Shown in pieces: positions 52,033-63,150 of a DNA stretch of 64,000 nt. Source of the DNA: Mycobacterium vicinigordonae (GTDB lineage Bacteria; Actinomycetota; Actinomycetes; Mycobacteriales; Mycobacteriaceae). The translations under genes and the position numbers were made by a program. The stretch spans positions 6,138,001 through 6,202,000 of the forward strand of contig NZ_CP059165.1 in NCBI RefSeq assembly GCF_013466425.1. Direction: 5' to 3'. Position 1 is the first letter of the stretch; the number at the start of each line of letters is the position of its first letter. The notes under the pieces were generated by a model. That model was given only the letters and a program-made list of their open reading frames with translations. It was not told where the DNA came from and searched no databases.

Positions 52033-53147
52033 TGAGTCTCGTGTTCACTGCCGAGCAGGAACAGCTTCGTGAAAACCTGCGGCGGTTCTGCTCGAAATAC
52101 CTGACGCCCGTCGATGTACGGCGCACGATGAGCCAGACAGACGGGCTGGATTCAGCGTTATGGCAGCGCATGGCGGCCGAACTCGGCCTGCACGGACTGG
52201 CCGTGCCCGAGGAATATGGCGGCGCCGGATTCGGATTGATCGAGCTACTGGTCGTTTTCGAGGAGTTGGGCCGGGCAGTCGCGGCCACACCATTTCTAGG
52301 CAGCATCGGACTATCCGCCAATGCCCTACTGGCTTCTGGTGATTCGACCGCAATGGCTGCTCTGCTTCCGGGCATTGTCGACGGGTCGGTGATCGCTGCA
52401 CTGGCAGTTACCGAAGACGACGGCGCATGGGATCGGCGCGCGTGCACGGTCCGTGCCGATTCGGTGGACGGCGTGCACTTGCTCACCGGGCACAAGAATT
52501 ACGTGCTCGATGGCGCGGCGGCGAACCATTTCCTCGTGTCGGCCGGCAACGCAGCCGCGCCGAGTCTGTACGCGGTGCGCGCCGACGCGCCCGGTCTGCG
52601 ATTGCACGTGCTGGACACTCTGGATCTCACCCGCAAGCAGGTCCGCCTCGAGTTCTCAGCCACCCCGGCCCGGCCGATCGGCGACGCTGGCGCAGCCGGT
52701 CCGGTACTCGATCGCACCTTGGATATCGGCCTGGTGATGATCGCGGCGGAACTGTTGGGCATTGCGCAATCGTGCCTGGAAATGACGGTCGAGTATGCGA
52801 AACAACGCTCCCAGTTCGGCCGCAGGATCGGCAGTTTCCAGGCGGTCAAACACCGGCTTGCGGACATGCTCGTTGCGGTGGAGTCAGCCCGGGTTGCCGT
52901 CTACCACGCCGGCTCTGCTGGCACTAACTCGCCCGATGAGCTTCCCGTCGCGGCCGCGATGGCAAAGGCGGTCGCCTCCCAGGCAGCCACCTTCTGCAGC
53001 ACCCAGACGATTCAACTGCACGGTGGTATCGGGTTCACCTGGGAGCATGACGCGCATCTGTACTACCGACGAGCGCAATCGATGGCGTTGTTCTTTGGCA
53101 ACCCGGCCCAGCAGCACTGCCGGCTCGCCGACCTACTCAAGGTCTGA
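52032..53147 (+). CDS. Acyl-CoA dehydrogenase, second of a pair
   Basis: A 371-residue acyl-CoA dehydrogenase. AVPEEYGGAGFG near residue 55, RSQFGRRIGSFQAVKH near 260, and IQLHGGIGFTWEHDAHLYYRR near the C-terminus are family marks. It is shorter than its partner and is likely one subunit of a heterotetramer (inference from layout). ATG 52032 overlaps the preceding stop. The longer upstream frame is an overlap artefact. Confidence 0.87.
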   Translation: MSLVFTAEQEQLRENLRRFCSKYLTPVDVRRTMSQTDGLDSALWQRMAAELGLHGLAVPEEYGGAGFGLIELLVVFEELGRAVAATPFLGSIGLSANALLASGDSTAMAALLPGIVDGSVIAALAVTEDDGAWDRRACTVRADSVDGVHLLTGHKNYVLDGAAANHFLVSAGNAAAPSLYAVRADAPGLRLHVLDTLDLTRKQVRLEFSATPARPIGDAGAAGPVLDRTLDIGLVMIAAELLGIAQSCLEMTVEYAKQRSQFGRRIGSFQAVKHRLADMLVAVESARVAVYHAGSAGTNSPDELPVAAAMAKAVASQAATFCSTQTIQLHGGIGFTWEHDAHLYYRRAQSMALFFGNPAQQHCRLADLLKV

Positions 53148-53153
53148 GGGAAG

Positions 53154-53582
53154 ATGGAACGAACAGCAATTGCGGTTGCCACCGAATTCTTCGAGCGGCT
53201 CAGCGACAACGATTTGCCAGGTGCGATGGGGTTGCTGTCGCAGGACTGCGCCGTCTGGATTGCCAGTACCTCGCCGGGGGGCGCCGGCGACTATGCCGGC
53301 ACAAGCGTGCCGAAGGATTCGTTCGCGGCAATGATGGCCCGAAGTCAGCAGCTCGCCGCTCGGGGCATGCAGTTCACCATCCACCGGTCGTTGACGGACG
53401 ACGACACCGCCGCCATCGAAGTCGAAAGCAGAGCCGAGCTCTCGGACGGACGCATCTACAGCAACCGGTACACCTTCTGGCTGATTGTCAAAGATTCGCG
53501 CATCACCGGCCTATCTGAGTACTTCGACACGAAGTACGCCCAAGACTTCTTCCTGGGACTACTGTCCGGCGATAAAGAGTGA
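53154..53582 (+). CDS. SnoaL/NTF2-like protein
   Basis: A 142-residue cone-shaped fold protein: AVATEFFERLSDNDLPGAMGLL at the start and EYFDTKYAQDFF at the end are typical of SnoaL-like enzymes, which include ketosteroid isomerases, limonene epoxide hydrolases and cyclases. Which activity it has cannot be told. It is the last gene of the operon, 6 bases after the dehydrogenase, and the last gene of the island; the next gene is the conserved PHP-domain gene on the opposite strand. Confidence 0.8.
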   Translation: MERTAIAVATEFFERLSDNDLPGAMGLLSQDCAVWIASTSPGGAGDYAGTSVPKDSFAAMMARSQQLAARGMQFTIHRSLTDDDTAAIEVESRAELSDGRIYSNRYTFWLIVKDSRITGLSEYFDTKYAQDFFLGLLSGDKE

Positions 53583-53597
53583 AACATGTTGCCTGCC

Positions 53598-54602
53598 TTA
53601 TGAACCGGCCCACTCCAGCAGTTTCTCGGCCGGCCACGTATTGACGATCCGGTCCACCTCGATTCCCGCGTCCAGCGCGCGCTGCGCACCATAGCCGAGG
53701 AAATCGAGCTGACCGGGCGCGTGCGCATCGGTGTCGATGCTGAACACGCAGCCGATGTCGCGGGCGAGTTCCAGCAGCCGCGTCGGCGGGTCCCGTCGCT
53801 CCGGACGGGAGTTGATCTCGACCGCGGTGCCGTGGTCACGGCAGGCGGTGAACACCTGCTCGGCGTCGAATTTCGATTCCGGCCGAATGCCGCGGCCCCC
53901 CGACACCAGCCGGCCAGTACAGTGCCCCAGCACGTCAGCCTGCCCGTCCGAGACCGCGCGCAGCATCCGGCGAGTCATCGCCGCGGCGTCCATCGAGAGC
54001 TTCGAATGCACGCTGGCCACCACGATGTCCAGGCGGTCGAGCAGTTCGGACTCCTGGTCCAGGCTGCCATCGTCGAGGATGTCCACCTCGATGCCGGTCA
54101 GGATCCGCATCGGCGCGAACCGATCCTGCAAGCCTTCGATCACTTCGAGCTGCTCACGCAGCCGCTGCGGCGATAGACCGTTAGCGATCGTCAACCGCGG
54201 CGAATGGTCGGTGAGCGCGCAGTACTCGTGCCCCAACGCTGCGGCGGTAGCCATCATCTCCTCGATCGGGGCCGACCCGTCCGACCAGTTCGAGTGCAGA
54301 TGCAGATCCCCTCGCAGCGCCGCACGGATTGCGCCCCCACCGAGATCCTTCGCCGCCGAACGCAATTCGGTCAACTGATCAGGTTCCTGCCCCGCCCAGG
54401 CCTGCGCGATCACCTTCGCGGTCTTGGGTCCGATCCCTGGAATCGACTGCCAGCTGTTGGCCTGTCCATGCTTTTCCCGGGACGCCTCGTCGAGGCGTTC
54501 GACGATGTCGGCGGCGTTGCGGTAGGCCATCACCCGCCGGGAGTCCTGCCGGTCCCGGTCTTTGTAATAGGCGATCTGACGCAGCGCGTCGACGGGGTCC
54601 AT
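53598..54602 (-). CDS. PHP-domain protein with helix-hairpin-helix (Rv3856c-like)
   Basis: A 334-residue protein. The N-terminal region has a helix-hairpin-helix (SIPGIGPKTAKVI) as in the polymerase X family; the C-terminal PHP metallophosphoesterase domain begins with GDLHLHSNWSDG and continues with LTDHS, GIEVDI, ASVHSKL, GHCTGR and DTDAH, all metal ligands. The gene follows ethR directly in M. tuberculosis, so it defines the right border of the inserted island. Its start overlaps the stop of the next gene by one base. Confidence 0.9.
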   Translation of the reverse strand: MDPVDALRQIAYYKDRDRQDSRRVMAYRNAADIVERLDEASREKHGQANSWQSIPGIGPKTAKVIAQAWAGQEPDQLTELRSAAKDLGGGAIRAALRGDLHLHSNWSDGSAPIEEMMATAAALGHEYCALTDHSPRLTIANGLSPQRLREQLEVIEGLQDRFAPMRILTGIEVDILDDGSLDQESELLDRLDIVVASVHSKLSMDAAAMTRRMLRAVSDGQADVLGHCTGRLVSGGRGIRPESKFDAEQVFTACRDHGTAVEINSRPERRDPPTRLLELARDIGCVFSIDTDAHAPGQLDFLGYGAQRALDAGIEVDRIVNTWPAEKLLEWAGS

Positions 54603-55027
54603 CAGAGCAGCTGGCCCTTCACGAATCCGGCCAGCACCACCGCGAATCCACCCACCTCACACAGAATGAGCAACGCCATGAAGAACTCGGTGCCGCGCAC
54701 CGGCGGATCGAATTGATTCTCGGTGTCGCGGCGTGCGCCGTGCACGATGTAACCGACGATCGCGCCGACGAAGAAGAACACCGCGGCGGCCGTCGCCGCC
54801 AGGTTCACCCACGCCGGCCAGGCGCTGAGCTCGACGAATACCGCGAACAGCGCCGTCGCGAACGCATACAGCAGTGCCGCCCGGTGGGCGATGTCAACGT
54901 AGATGTGCGCACGATGGTCGTCGGCGACCATGATCTGCCGGTACTTCCAGACCCCGAGTCCCAGAGCCAGCAGGAAGATCAGCCCGGCCGCCAGCAGAGT
55001 GAGTTTGGTGTCGATTCCGATTGCCAT
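54602..55027 (-). CDS. Small membrane protein (Rv3857c-like)
   Basis: A 141-residue protein with four hydrophobic segments (about residues 9-26, 48-66, 73-94 and 115-137), basic and acidic loops between. GAGGGAACG precedes ATG 55027; longer upstream frame is rejected. The position matches Rv3857c. Function unknown. Confidence 0.75.
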   Translation of the reverse strand: MAIGIDTKLTLLAAGLIFLLALGLGVWKYRQIMVADDHRAHIYVDIAHRAALLYAFATALFAVFVELSAWPAWVNLAATAAAVFFFVGAIVGYIVHGARRDTENQFDPPVRGTEFFMALLILCEVGGFAVVLAGFVKGQLL

Positions 55028-55066
55028 CGTTCCCTCGAGTCTAGTTGCGCGACTACGGTCGAAATC

Positions 55067-55915
55067 ATGCGATTCGCCTTCAAGACTCCACCACAGAACA
55101 CCACCTGGGCCGACATGCTGGCTGTTTGGCAGGCCGCCGACGACATCGACGTCTTCGAGTCCGGGTGGACCTTCGACCACTTCTATCCGATCTTCAGCGA
55201 CTCCACCGGCCCGTGTCTGGAGGGCTGGACCACGCTGACCGCGCTGGCCCAAGCGACGAGAAGGCTGCGCCTGGGCACCCTGGTCACCGGCATCCATTAC
55301 CGGCATCCGGCGGTGCTGGCCAATATGGCCGCCACGCTGGACATCATCTCTAACGGCAGACTCGAGCTGGGCATCGGCGCCGGCTGGAACGAGGAAGAAT
55401 CCGGCGCCTACGGCATCGAACTGGGCAGCATCCGGGACCGCTTCGACCGGTTCGAGGAGGCCTGCCAGGTGTTGATCGGGCTACTCAGCCAAGAGACGAC
55501 CACCCTCGACGGCAAGTTTTACCAACTCAAGGCCGCCCGCAACGAACCGAAGGGCCCGCAGCGACCGCACCCGCCGATCGCGATCGGCGGCAGCGGCGAA
55601 AAGCGCACGCTGCCGATTACCGCGCGGTATGCGCAGCACTGGAATTTCGTCGGCGGCACACCCGAGGAGTTTGCGCGCAAGCGCGACGTGCTGCATGCGA
55701 GCTGTGCGGACATCGGGCGCGACCCGAAAGAGATCACGTTGTCGTCCCACCTGGGCCTGGGACCGGATAGGAACTATTCGCAAGTAATGGAGACGGCGGC
55801 CGCGCTCGGGGCCGAGGGGTTGGACTTGGGCATCATCTATCTCGCGCCTCCGCACGACCCGGCTGTGCTGGAGCCGTTGGCCGAGGCGATTCGGGATTCC
55901 GGTCTTTCTGGTTGA
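55067..55915 (+). CDS. LLM-class F420-dependent oxidoreductase
   Basis: A 282-residue luciferase-like enzyme of the F420-dependent group (MRFAFKTPPQNTTWADML, DVFESGWTFDHFYPIF, LGIGAGWNEEE). It diverges from the membrane-protein gene, start codons 39 bases apart. It lies outside the island. I do not recall a counterpart at this place in M. tuberculosis. Substrate unknown. Confidence 0.85.
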   Translation: MRFAFKTPPQNTTWADMLAVWQAADDIDVFESGWTFDHFYPIFSDSTGPCLEGWTTLTALAQATRRLRLGTLVTGIHYRHPAVLANMAATLDIISNGRLELGIGAGWNEEESGAYGIELGSIRDRFDRFEEACQVLIGLLSQETTTLDGKFYQLKAARNEPKGPQRPHPPIAIGGSGEKRTLPITARYAQHWNFVGGTPEEFARKRDVLHASCADIGRDPKEITLSSHLGLGPDRNYSQVMETAAALGAEGLDLGIIYLAPPHDPAVLEPLAEAIRDSGLSG

Positions 55916-56059
55916 AGCGGCGTGCGGTCCGTTGAGGTGGCTTGAGGCAGAATTGTCGCTTTCCAGAAGGCTCCAGCGGGCGTGGCCCGCGAGCGGTCAG
56001 CGACGTCCGGATCGGCGCTGAGCAAACTTGTGCTATGCAGCAGCCAGGTCTCCGAAGAA

Positions 56060-56194
56060 TTAGACGGCGAACCGCATCAGGTCTTCGGCCGTGACCAGCC
56101 GCTCGTTCTTGGCGGGAAACTCACGACTCTTCACCGGGTGCCGAACCAATGACCAGGCGATTCGGCCCATGCGGGTGCGGGGTACTGGGTTCAT
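56060..56194 (-). CDS. Possible 44-residue protein
   Basis: Short frame starting MNPVPRTRMGRIAWSLVRHP and ending EDLMRFAV. It has AGGAGTG about 14 bases upstream of the ATG; a GTG two codons earlier has better spacing. Basic N-terminal half with one mildly hydrophobic run, acidic-basic C-terminal half. Codon choice is GC-rich in third positions. I do not recognise it. The surrounding 460 bases (55916-56374) hold nothing else clear. Confidence 0.4.
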   Translation of the reverse strand: MNPVPRTRMGRIAWSLVRHPVKSREFPAKNERLVTAEDLMRFAV

Positions 56195-56374
56195 GTGCAC
56201 AGTGATCACTCCTAGCGATCGGTTCGCGATCGATGTCTAAACCGGGCCTCCAGGCGACTCTGCTGCACCTTTGATGTGACGAAGCCCACAGGCAGCAATT
56301 AGACACCCGTGCGCTGGCAAACTGCGGACGGCGCGCCGAAGCGATATCAAATGTTTCAGATGTGACTTGTGTGG

Positions 56375-57829
56375 TTACGTGAGCGGGGCCGCCGTCGGCT
56401 TGATCGGAGCCGGCAATGCGGTAGATCCCATCAGGAACCGGTCCACTCCCGCGGCCGCGGCACGACCCTCGGCGATGGCCCACACGATCAAGGACTGCCC
56501 GCGCCCCATGTCTCCGGCGACGAATACACCGGGGACTGAAGTGTCGAAGTCGTCGCCGCGGGCAACGTTGCCGCGCTCGGTGAGCTTGACCCCGAGGTCG
56601 GTGAGCAGCCCGGCCTTCTCCGGCCCGACGAAGCCCATCGCCAGCAACACCAAATCGGCCGCCAGCTCGAAGTCGGAGCCCTCGACCTTAACGAACTTGC
56701 CGTCCTGCATGGTCACCTCATGCGCCTTGAGCGCCGTGACGTGGCCGTCCTCACCGGTGAACTGTTCGGTGTTCACCGAGAAGACCCGCTCGCCGCCCTC
56801 TTCGTGTGCCGACGAAACCCGGTACATCAACGGATAAGTCGGCCACGGCGTCGAGTCGGCGCGGGTCTCCGGTGGACGGGGCATGATCTCGAACTGGTGG
56901 ATGCTCGCCGCGCCCTGACGATGCGCGGTGCCCAGGCAATCGGCGCCGGTGTCGCCGCCGCCGATGATGATGACGTGCTTGCCCTCGGCCGTGATCGGCG
57001 GCGGTCCGTCTAAATCCCCCGCCGCGAACCGGTTGCCCCACGGCAGGTACTCCATCGCCTGGTGGATACCGTCCAGGTCACGGCCCGGGACCGGCAGATC
57101 GCGCCAGGCGGTGGCGCCGCCGGCCAGCACAACGGCATTGAAGTCGGACAGTAACTGCTCGGCGGTGAGGTCCACCCCGACGTTGACGCTCGTCCGGAAT
57201 TCGGTGCCCTCGGCGGCCATCTGCTCGAGCCGTCGGTCCAGGACTCGCTTCTCCATCTTGAACTCAGGGATGCCGTAACGCAGCAAACCGCCGATGCGGT
57301 CCTCACGCTCGAACACAGTGACCTTGTGCCCGGCTCGCGTGAGTTGTTGTGCCGCAGCCAGACCGGCCGGGCCGGACCCCACCACGGCAACGGACTTGCC
57401 GGTCTCGCAGTGCGGCACCACTGGTTCAACCCAGCCCTCGTCGAAGGCCCGGTCGATGATCTCCAGCTCGATCTGCTTGATCGTCACGGGATCCTGGTTG
57501 ATGCCCAGCACGCAAGCCGGCTCGCACGGCGCCGGACAGAGCCGGCCGGTGAAGTCCGGGAAGTTGTTCGTCGCGTGCAACCGCTCGATCGCGGCGCGGA
57601 ACTGGCCGCGTCGCACCAGGTCATTCCACTCGGGGATCAGGTTGCCCAACGGACAGCCGTTGTGGCAGAACGGAATTCCACAATCCATGCAGCGGGTGGC
57701 CTGTTCCCGCAGCGTCTCGGTCTCGAATTCCTCGTAGACCTCATTCCAGTCCTTTAAGCGCAGCGGAACGGGCCGCCGCTTGGGCAGCTCGCGGTGCGTG
57801 TACTTCAGGAAGCCAGTCGGGTCAGCCAT
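56375..57829 (-). CDS. gltD: Glutamate synthase small subunit GltD
   Basis: A 484-residue NADPH-oxidising subunit that passes electrons to GltB. An N-terminal Fe-S domain has [17 protein letters not shown] and CPAPCEPAC; then [15 protein letters not shown] (FAD) and [14 protein letters not shown] (NADPH). The C-terminus has [21 protein letters not shown] 57829 gives the usual [20 protein letters not shown] start and overlaps gltB by 8 bases. Ammonia assimilation with glutamine synthetase. Confidence 0.96.
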   Translation of the reverse strand: MADPTGFLKYTHRELPKRRPVPLRLKDWNEVYEEFETETLREQATRCMDCGIPFCHNGCPLGNLIPEWNDLVRRGQFRAAIERLHATNNFPDFTGRLCPAPCEPACVLGINQDPVTIKQIELEIIDRAFDEGWVEPVVPHCETGKSVAVVGSGPAGLAAAQQLTRAGHKVTVFEREDRIGGLLRYGIPEFKMEKRVLDRRLEQMAAEGTEFRTSVNVGVDLTAEQLLSDFNAVVLAGGATAWRDLPVPGRDLDGIHQAMEYLPWGNRFAAGDLDGPPPITAEGKHVIIIGGGDTGADCLGTAHRQGAASIHQFEIMPRPPETRADSTPWPTYPLMYRVSSAHEEGGERVFSVNTEQFTGEDGHVTALKAHEVTMQDGKFVKVEGSDFELAADLVLLAMGFVGPEKAGLLTDLGVKLTERGNVARGDDFDTSVPGVFVAGDMGRGQSLIVWAIAEGRAAAAGVDRFLMGSTALPAPIKPTAAPLT

Positions 57830-60800
57830 GAGCAGCCGCCATGATCGCCTTGTCGACATCGGTGCCGTTGCGTTCAGCCTCGGCTATCGCCTCGAGCACC
57901 TTGCGGTAGTCCCGGGGCATCACCTTCACGAAGTGCCGCTGCTGGCTACGCCAATCGGCCAGAATGCGTTGCCCGACGGCCGAATCGGTGGCGTCAACGT
58001 GTGCCTGGACAATGCCGTGCAAGAACTCCACATCCTCTTCGTCGAGCGCTTCGGGGTCCACCATCTCGGTGTTGAGGTTGTCAGGCAATTTTTCGTCCGG
58101 ATCGTAGACGTAGGCGACACCACCGGACATACCCGCGGCGAAGTTGCGCCCGGTGCGCCCCAGAATCACCACCCGGCCGCCGGTCATGTATTCGCAACCG
58201 TGGTCGCCCACTCCCTCCACGACGGCGTGGGCGCCGGAGTTGCGGACCGCGAACCTCTCGCCAACCACGCCGCGCAGGTAAACCTCGCCGCTGGTGGCGC
58301 CGAACAGGATCACGTTGCCTCCGATGATGTTGTCCTCGGCGACATAGCCGTCCGGGGCGTTGTCGGACGGGCGCACCACGATCCGGCCCCCAGACAAGCC
58401 CTTACCTACATAGTCGTTGGCGTCACCGTAGATCCGCAACGTGATTCCCTTGGGCACAAAGGCACCAAAGCTGTTGCCGGCCGACCCCTCGAACGTGATG
58501 TCGATGGTGCCGTCGGGCAACCCTTGGCCACCATAGGCTTTGGTTACCTCGTGACCGAGCATGGTTCCCACCGTGCGGTTCACATTGCTGATATTCGTGG
58601 AGAAACGGACCGGCTTCTGGGAGTCCAGCGCTTCCCGGCTCATCACGATCAGCTGCTGGTCGAGCGCCTTGTCCAGCCCGTGGTCCTGCCGTGAGCTGCA
58701 GTACAGGTCTTGGTTCATGAAAGCCGACTCGGGCTCGTGCAGAACCGGATTCAGGTCCAGCCGGTGCGCCTTCCACAGTGCGCGGGCCAGCGTGGTATCC
58801 AGCGCGCCGGCCTGCCCCACCGCCTCGTTGATGGTGCGGAAACCCAACTGCGCCATGTACTCCCGGACCTCTTCGGCGATGAACATGAAGAAGTTCTCCA
58901 CGAACTCGGGCTTGCCGGTGAAGCGCTCCCGCAGCAACGGGTTCTGGGTGGCAACCCCAACCGGGCAGGTGTCCAGGTGACACACCCGCATCATGATGCA
59001 GCCGGCCACCACCAATGGCGCGGTGGCAAAACCGAATTCCTCGGCCCCTAGCAGCGTCGCGATCATCACATCGCGGCCAGTCTTGAGCTGGCCGTCGACC
59101 TGAACCACAATGCGGTCGCGTAAACCGTTGAGCAGCAACGTCTGCTGCGTCTCTGCCAGACCCAGCTCCCACGGCGCGCCCGCATGCTTCATCGACGTCA
59201 GCGGCGTCGCGCCGGTGCCGCCGTCGTGGCCCGAGATCAACACCACGTCGGCGTGTGCCTTGGAAACCCCGGCCGCCACGGTGCCGACCCCGTTCTCCGA
59301 CACCAGCTTCACGTGCACGCGCGCGGACGGGTTGGCGTTCTTGAGGTCGTGGATCAGCTGAGCGAGGTCCTCGATCGAGTAGATGTCGTGGTGCGGCGGC
59401 GGCGAAATCAGGCCGACGCCGGGTGTGGAGTGCCGCACCGACGCGACCCAAGGGTACACCTTGTGTCCCGGAAGCTGGCCACCCTCACCGGGTTTGGCGC
59501 CCTGGGCCATCTTGATCTGGATGTCGGTGCAGTTGGTCAGGTAGTGCGACGTGACGCCGAACCGGCCGGAGGCGACCTGCTTGATCGCGCTGCGCCGCCA
59601 GTCCCCGTTCGCGTCCGCGTCGAAGCGCTTGACGTCTTCGCCGCCCTCGCCGCTGTTGGATCGGGCGCCCAGGCGGTTCATTGCGATCGCGAGCGTCTCG
59701 TGCGCCTCGGCGGAGATGGAACCGTAACTCATCGCCCCGGTGGAGAAGCGTTTGACGATCTCGCTGGCCGGCTCGACCTCCTCGATCGGCACCGGAGGAC
59801 GCACGCCCGCACGGAATTTCAGCAGGCCACGAAGCGACGCCATCCGCTCGGTCTGGTCGTCGACCAGCCGGGTGTATTCCTTGAATATCGAATACTGGCC
59901 GGTGCGGGTCGAATGCTGCAGCTTGAACACGGTCTGCGGGTTGAACAGGTGGTACTCGCCCTCGCGGCGCCACTGGTATTCCCCGCCGACCTCCAGTTCG
60001 CGGTGCGCCCGCTCGTCGGGCCGGTCCAGATAGGCCAGTGCGTGTCGGGTCGCGACGTCCGCAGCGATGTCGTCCAGCGTGATACCGCCTGTCGGACAGG
60101 CCAATCCGGTGAAGTACTCGTCGAGGACGTCCTCCGAGATTCCGACCGCCTGGAAAAGTTGCGCACCCGTGTAGGAAGCCAACGTCGAGATGCCCATCTT
60201 AGACATCACTTTGAGGACGCCCTTGCCGGCAGCCTTGACGTAGTTGTTGAGCGCCTTATCGCGTTCGATGCCGTCGATGAACCGTCTGTCGATCATGTCG
60301 TCGATCGACTCGAAAACCAGGTACGGGTTAACGGCAGCAGCGCCGCAGCCGACGAGCATCGCCATGTGGTGCACCTCGCGGGCGTCACCGGTTTCGACGA
60401 CGAGGCCCGCGTGGGTGCGCGTCCGATCCCGCACCAGGTGGTGGTGCACACCGGCGACCGCCAACAGCGACGGTATCGGTGCCAGCGTCTCGTCGGAGTT
60501 GCGGTCGGACAGGATGATGACTCGGGCGCCGTCGGCGATGGCCGCCGAGGCCTGCGCGCGCACCTCGTCCAGCGCCGCTGCCAGCCCGGCGCCACCCTCG
60601 GCGACCGGGTACAGGCAGCGAATCACCTTGGACCGCATGCCATGCGGCCGCCCGTTGACCTCGTCATCGGGGTTGAGGTTGATCAGCTTGGCCAGCTCGA
60701 AGTTGCGCAGAATCGGCTGCGGCAGCGAAATCTGGTGGCAGGAGTTCTCGTCGGGGCTGAGCAGGTCACGCTCTCCACCGGTGGTGCCCTGCAAGCTGGT

Positions 60801-62405
60801 CACCACCTCCTCGCGGATGGCGTCCAGCGGCGGATTGGTCACCTGGGCGAACAGCTGCTGGAAGTAGTCGTAGAGCATCCGCGGACGCTTCGACAGCACC
60901 GCGATCGGGGTGTCGGTGCCCATTGACCCAATAGGTTCGGCGCCGGTACGCGCCATCGGGGCCACCAGCAGGCTGAGTTCCTCGTAGGTGTAGCCGAAGG
61001 TCTGTTGCCGCACGACCAGCCGGTGATGCGGCATCCGCACGTATTTGTTCGCCGGCAGCTTGTCGATCGGGACCAGCCCTTTGTCGAGCCACTCCTGGTA
61101 GGGGTACTCGGCGGCCAGTTCCGATTTGATCTCCTCGTCGGAGACGATCCGCCCTTGCGTGGTGTCCACCAGGAACATCCGGCCCGGCTGCAGCCGCAGT
61201 CGCTTGACCACCTTGGCCGGGTCGAGGTCCAGCACGCCGGCCTCGGACGCCATCACCACCAGACCGTCTTCGGTGACCCAGATTCGCGACGGGCGCAAAC
61301 CGTTACGGTCGAGCACGGCGCCCACGATGGTGCCGTCGGTGAAGGTAATCGACGCCGGCCCGTCCCAGGGCTCCATCAACGACGCGTGGTACTGGTAGAA
61401 GGCACGCAGCGCCGGGTCCATCGACTCGTGGCGTTCCCAGGCCTCGGGAATCATCATCAGCACCGCGTGGGCCAGGCTGCGCCCGCCCAGGTGCAGCAAC
61501 TCGACCACCTCGTCGAAGCGGGCGGTGTCCGAGGCGCCGGGAGTACAGATCGGGAACAACTTCTCCACGTCGGCCTGCGACCCGAAGACGTCGGTCTGGA
61601 TCAACGCCTCACGAGCCCGCATCCAGTTCTCGTTGCCGGTGACGGTGTTGATCTCGCCGTTGTGCGCCACCCGCCGGAACGGGTGCGCCAGCGGCCAGGA
61701 CGGGAACGTGTTGGTGGAGAACCGGGAGTGCACGATCCCCAGCGCGCTGGTGACACGGTTGTCCTGCAGGTCAAGATAGAACGCCTTGAGCTGCGGGGTG
61801 GTCAGCATGCCCTTGTAGACCACGGTCTGACCGGACAGGCTCGGGAAGTACACCGTCTCCCGACCCGGCCCGTCCTGCCCGGGGCCCTTGGTGCCCAGTT
61901 CGTGCTCGGCCCGCTTGCGGACGATGTAGGCGCGGCGCTCAAGTGTCATACCAGAGGCGCCCGCCATGAAGACCTGGCGGAAGGTGGGCATCGCGTCCCG
62001 GGAGAGGGCGCCCAGTGACGAGTCGTCGGTCGGCACATTGCGCCAGCCGAGCACCTGCAGGCCTTCGGATTCGGCGATCTTCTCCACTGCGGCGCACGCG
62101 GCCGCGGCGTCCTTGGACGACTGCGGCAGGAAGGCGATACCGGTGGCGTAGCTGCCAGCCGCGGGCAGGTCGAAGTCCACGACGGCGCGCAGGAACTCGT
62201 CCGGCACCTGAATCAAGATGCCCGCGCCGTCCCCACTGCGCGGCTCGGCGCCGGCGGCGCCGCGGTGCTCGAGGTTGAGCAGGGCGGTGATCGCCTTGTC
62301 CACAATGTCGCGGCTGCGCCGGCCGTGCATGTCCACGACCATGGCGACCCCGCACGAATCGTGTTCGTATACGGGGTTGTAAAGCCCGACGCGCTTGGGC
62401 GCCAT
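57822..62405 (-). CDS. gltB: Glutamate synthase large subunit GltB
   Basis: A 1527-residue enzyme making two glutamates from glutamine and 2-oxoglutarate. The N-terminal Ntn amidotransferase domain exposes Cys in HDSCGVAMV after propeptide removal; the central and FMN domains have [30 protein letters not shown] and [15 protein letters not shown] (3Fe-4S). The C-terminal beta-helix shows [22 protein letters not shown] and [14 protein letters not shown] 62405 matches [14 protein letters not shown] 62411 is an alternative. A -10-like TAGTAT is about 240 bases upstream. Confidence 0.96.
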   Translation of the reverse strand: MAPKRVGLYNPVYEHDSCGVAMVVDMHGRRSRDIVDKAITALLNLEHRGAAGAEPRSGDGAGILIQVPDEFLRAVVDFDLPAAGSYATGIAFLPQSSKDAAAACAAVEKIAESEGLQVLGWRNVPTDDSSLGALSRDAMPTFRQVFMAGASGMTLERRAYIVRKRAEHELGTKGPGQDGPGRETVYFPSLSGQTVVYKGMLTTPQLKAFYLDLQDNRVTSALGIVHSRFSTNTFPSWPLAHPFRRVAHNGEINTVTGNENWMRAREALIQTDVFGSQADVEKLFPICTPGASDTARFDEVVELLHLGGRSLAHAVLMMIPEAWERHESMDPALRAFYQYHASLMEPWDGPASITFTDGTIVGAVLDRNGLRPSRIWVTEDGLVVMASEAGVLDLDPAKVVKRLRLQPGRMFLVDTTQGRIVSDEEIKSELAAEYPYQEWLDKGLVPIDKLPANKYVRMPHHRLVVRQQTFGYTYEELSLLVAPMARTGAEPIGSMGTDTPIAVLSKRPRMLYDYFQQLFAQVTNPPLDAIREEVVTSLQGTTGGERDLLSPDENSCHQISLPQPILRNFELAKLINLNPDDEVNGRPHGMRSKVIRCLYPVAEGGAGLAAALDEVRAQASAAIADGARVIILSDRNSDETLAPIPSLLAVAGVHHHLVRDRTRTHAGLVVETGDAREVHHMAMLVGCGAAAVNPYLVFESIDDMIDRRFIDGIERDKALNNYVKAAGKGVLKVMSKMGISTLASYTGAQLFQAVGISEDVLDEYFTGLACPTGGITLDDIAADVATRHALAYLDRPDERAHRELEVGGEYQWRREGEYHLFNPQTVFKLQHSTRTGQYSIFKEYTRLVDDQTERMASLRGLLKFRAGVRPPVPIEEVEPASEIVKRFSTGAMSYGSISAEAHETLAIAMNRLGARSNSGEGGEDVKRFDADANGDWRRSAIKQVASGRFGVTSHYLTNCTDIQIKMAQGAKPGEGGQLPGHKVYPWVASVRHSTPGVGLISPPPHHDIYSIEDLAQLIHDLKNANPSARVHVKLVSENGVGTVAAGVSKAHADVVLISGHDGGTGATPLTSMKHAGAPWELGLAETQQTLLLNGLRDRIVVQVDGQLKTGRDVMIATLLGAEEFGFATAPLVVAGCIMMRVCHLDTCPVGVATQNPLLRERFTGKPEFVENFFMFIAEEVREYMAQLGFRTINEAVGQAGALDTTLARALWKAHRLDLNPVLHEPESAFMNQDLYCSSRQDHGLDKALDQQLIVMSREALDSQKPVRFSTNISNVNRTVGTMLGHEVTKAYGGQGLPDGTIDITFEGSAGNSFGAFVPKGITLRIYGDANDYVGKGLSGGRIVVRPSDNAPDGYVAEDNIIGGNVILFGATSGEVYLRGVVGERFAVRNSGAHAVVEGVGDHGCEYMTGGRVVILGRTGRNFAAGMSGGVAYVYDPDEKLPDNLNTEMVDPEALDEEDVEFLHGIVQAHVDATDSAVGQRILADWRSQQRHFVKVMPRDYRKVLEAIAEAERNGTDVDKAIMAAAHG

Positions 62406-63150
62406 ACCCACCTAACCCTTCAACAGACTCACTGCACCGCCGCTTTGCGGATCGACTTTCCTGATCGAGTGGAGCCGCACCCGGAGGTTGCGGGCTGGGA
62501 CCCCTCGGTCTCGTCGATAGGCTGACCGCCAAGCGGAGATGATCCGGTCAGGACTTCGTCCGTGCAGCTTTGAACGGTGACCCTGTACCTGGTTTCGACA
62601 AGTCTTCAAACGATATGACAAAAACCGCCTGACATGCCAACTTACTAATACTATCTTGCGAACTGGCGGCCCCGTAAATTCGCTGTTACCAGCGTTTGAC
62701 GGCCTCGCGACACAGCGTCCAGGCGGGCGCAATTCCCTGCCGCAGGCCCGATGGCCGCATTCTGTCGCGGATTCCTCCCCCGAGCGGCGCGTGTTTGCTG
62801 CCACCTCCCCAAGCGCTTCGAGCGAGGCTACCGGCCGTGGTCACACCCGCACCATGGTGCTCAATAACGCGTGGCAGCCACGCACGCGCGCTCGTCGGTT
62901 TCCCTAGGACAGGGTAGGCGGGCCCCCCGCGACAGCGCCCCGGTGAGTTTGCACAGCGCGGGTAGGAACTCGGCCGCGGTGGATCGCGACTCACAGGGTG
63001 GGGATTGGCCGGTTCGGCTGGACCGACAGTTGCCCGATACTGGACATCAGCGTCGCCTACCGGCCGACCGACCGTGGGGTTCGTCACCCAAGAACCTTGC
63101 CCGGTCTGCCAATGGCCCGACGATCCGCCGCCGTTGCACCCGAGGAGCCC
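62406..63150. other. Intergenic region between gltB and the EspI-like gene
   Basis: About 745 bases between divergent genes, with no gene I can support. A modest AT-rich patch at 62640-62660 contains TAGTAT on the minus strand (62653-62648) and is the best gltB promoter candidate. Frames in this interval lack ribosome sites or recognisable motifs. Confidence 0.5.

Noticed and set aside
54329..55066. N-terminal extension of the LLM gene at 55067
   Set aside because: Crosses two minus-strand genes and has no similarity to the family; the conserved N-terminus starts at 55067.
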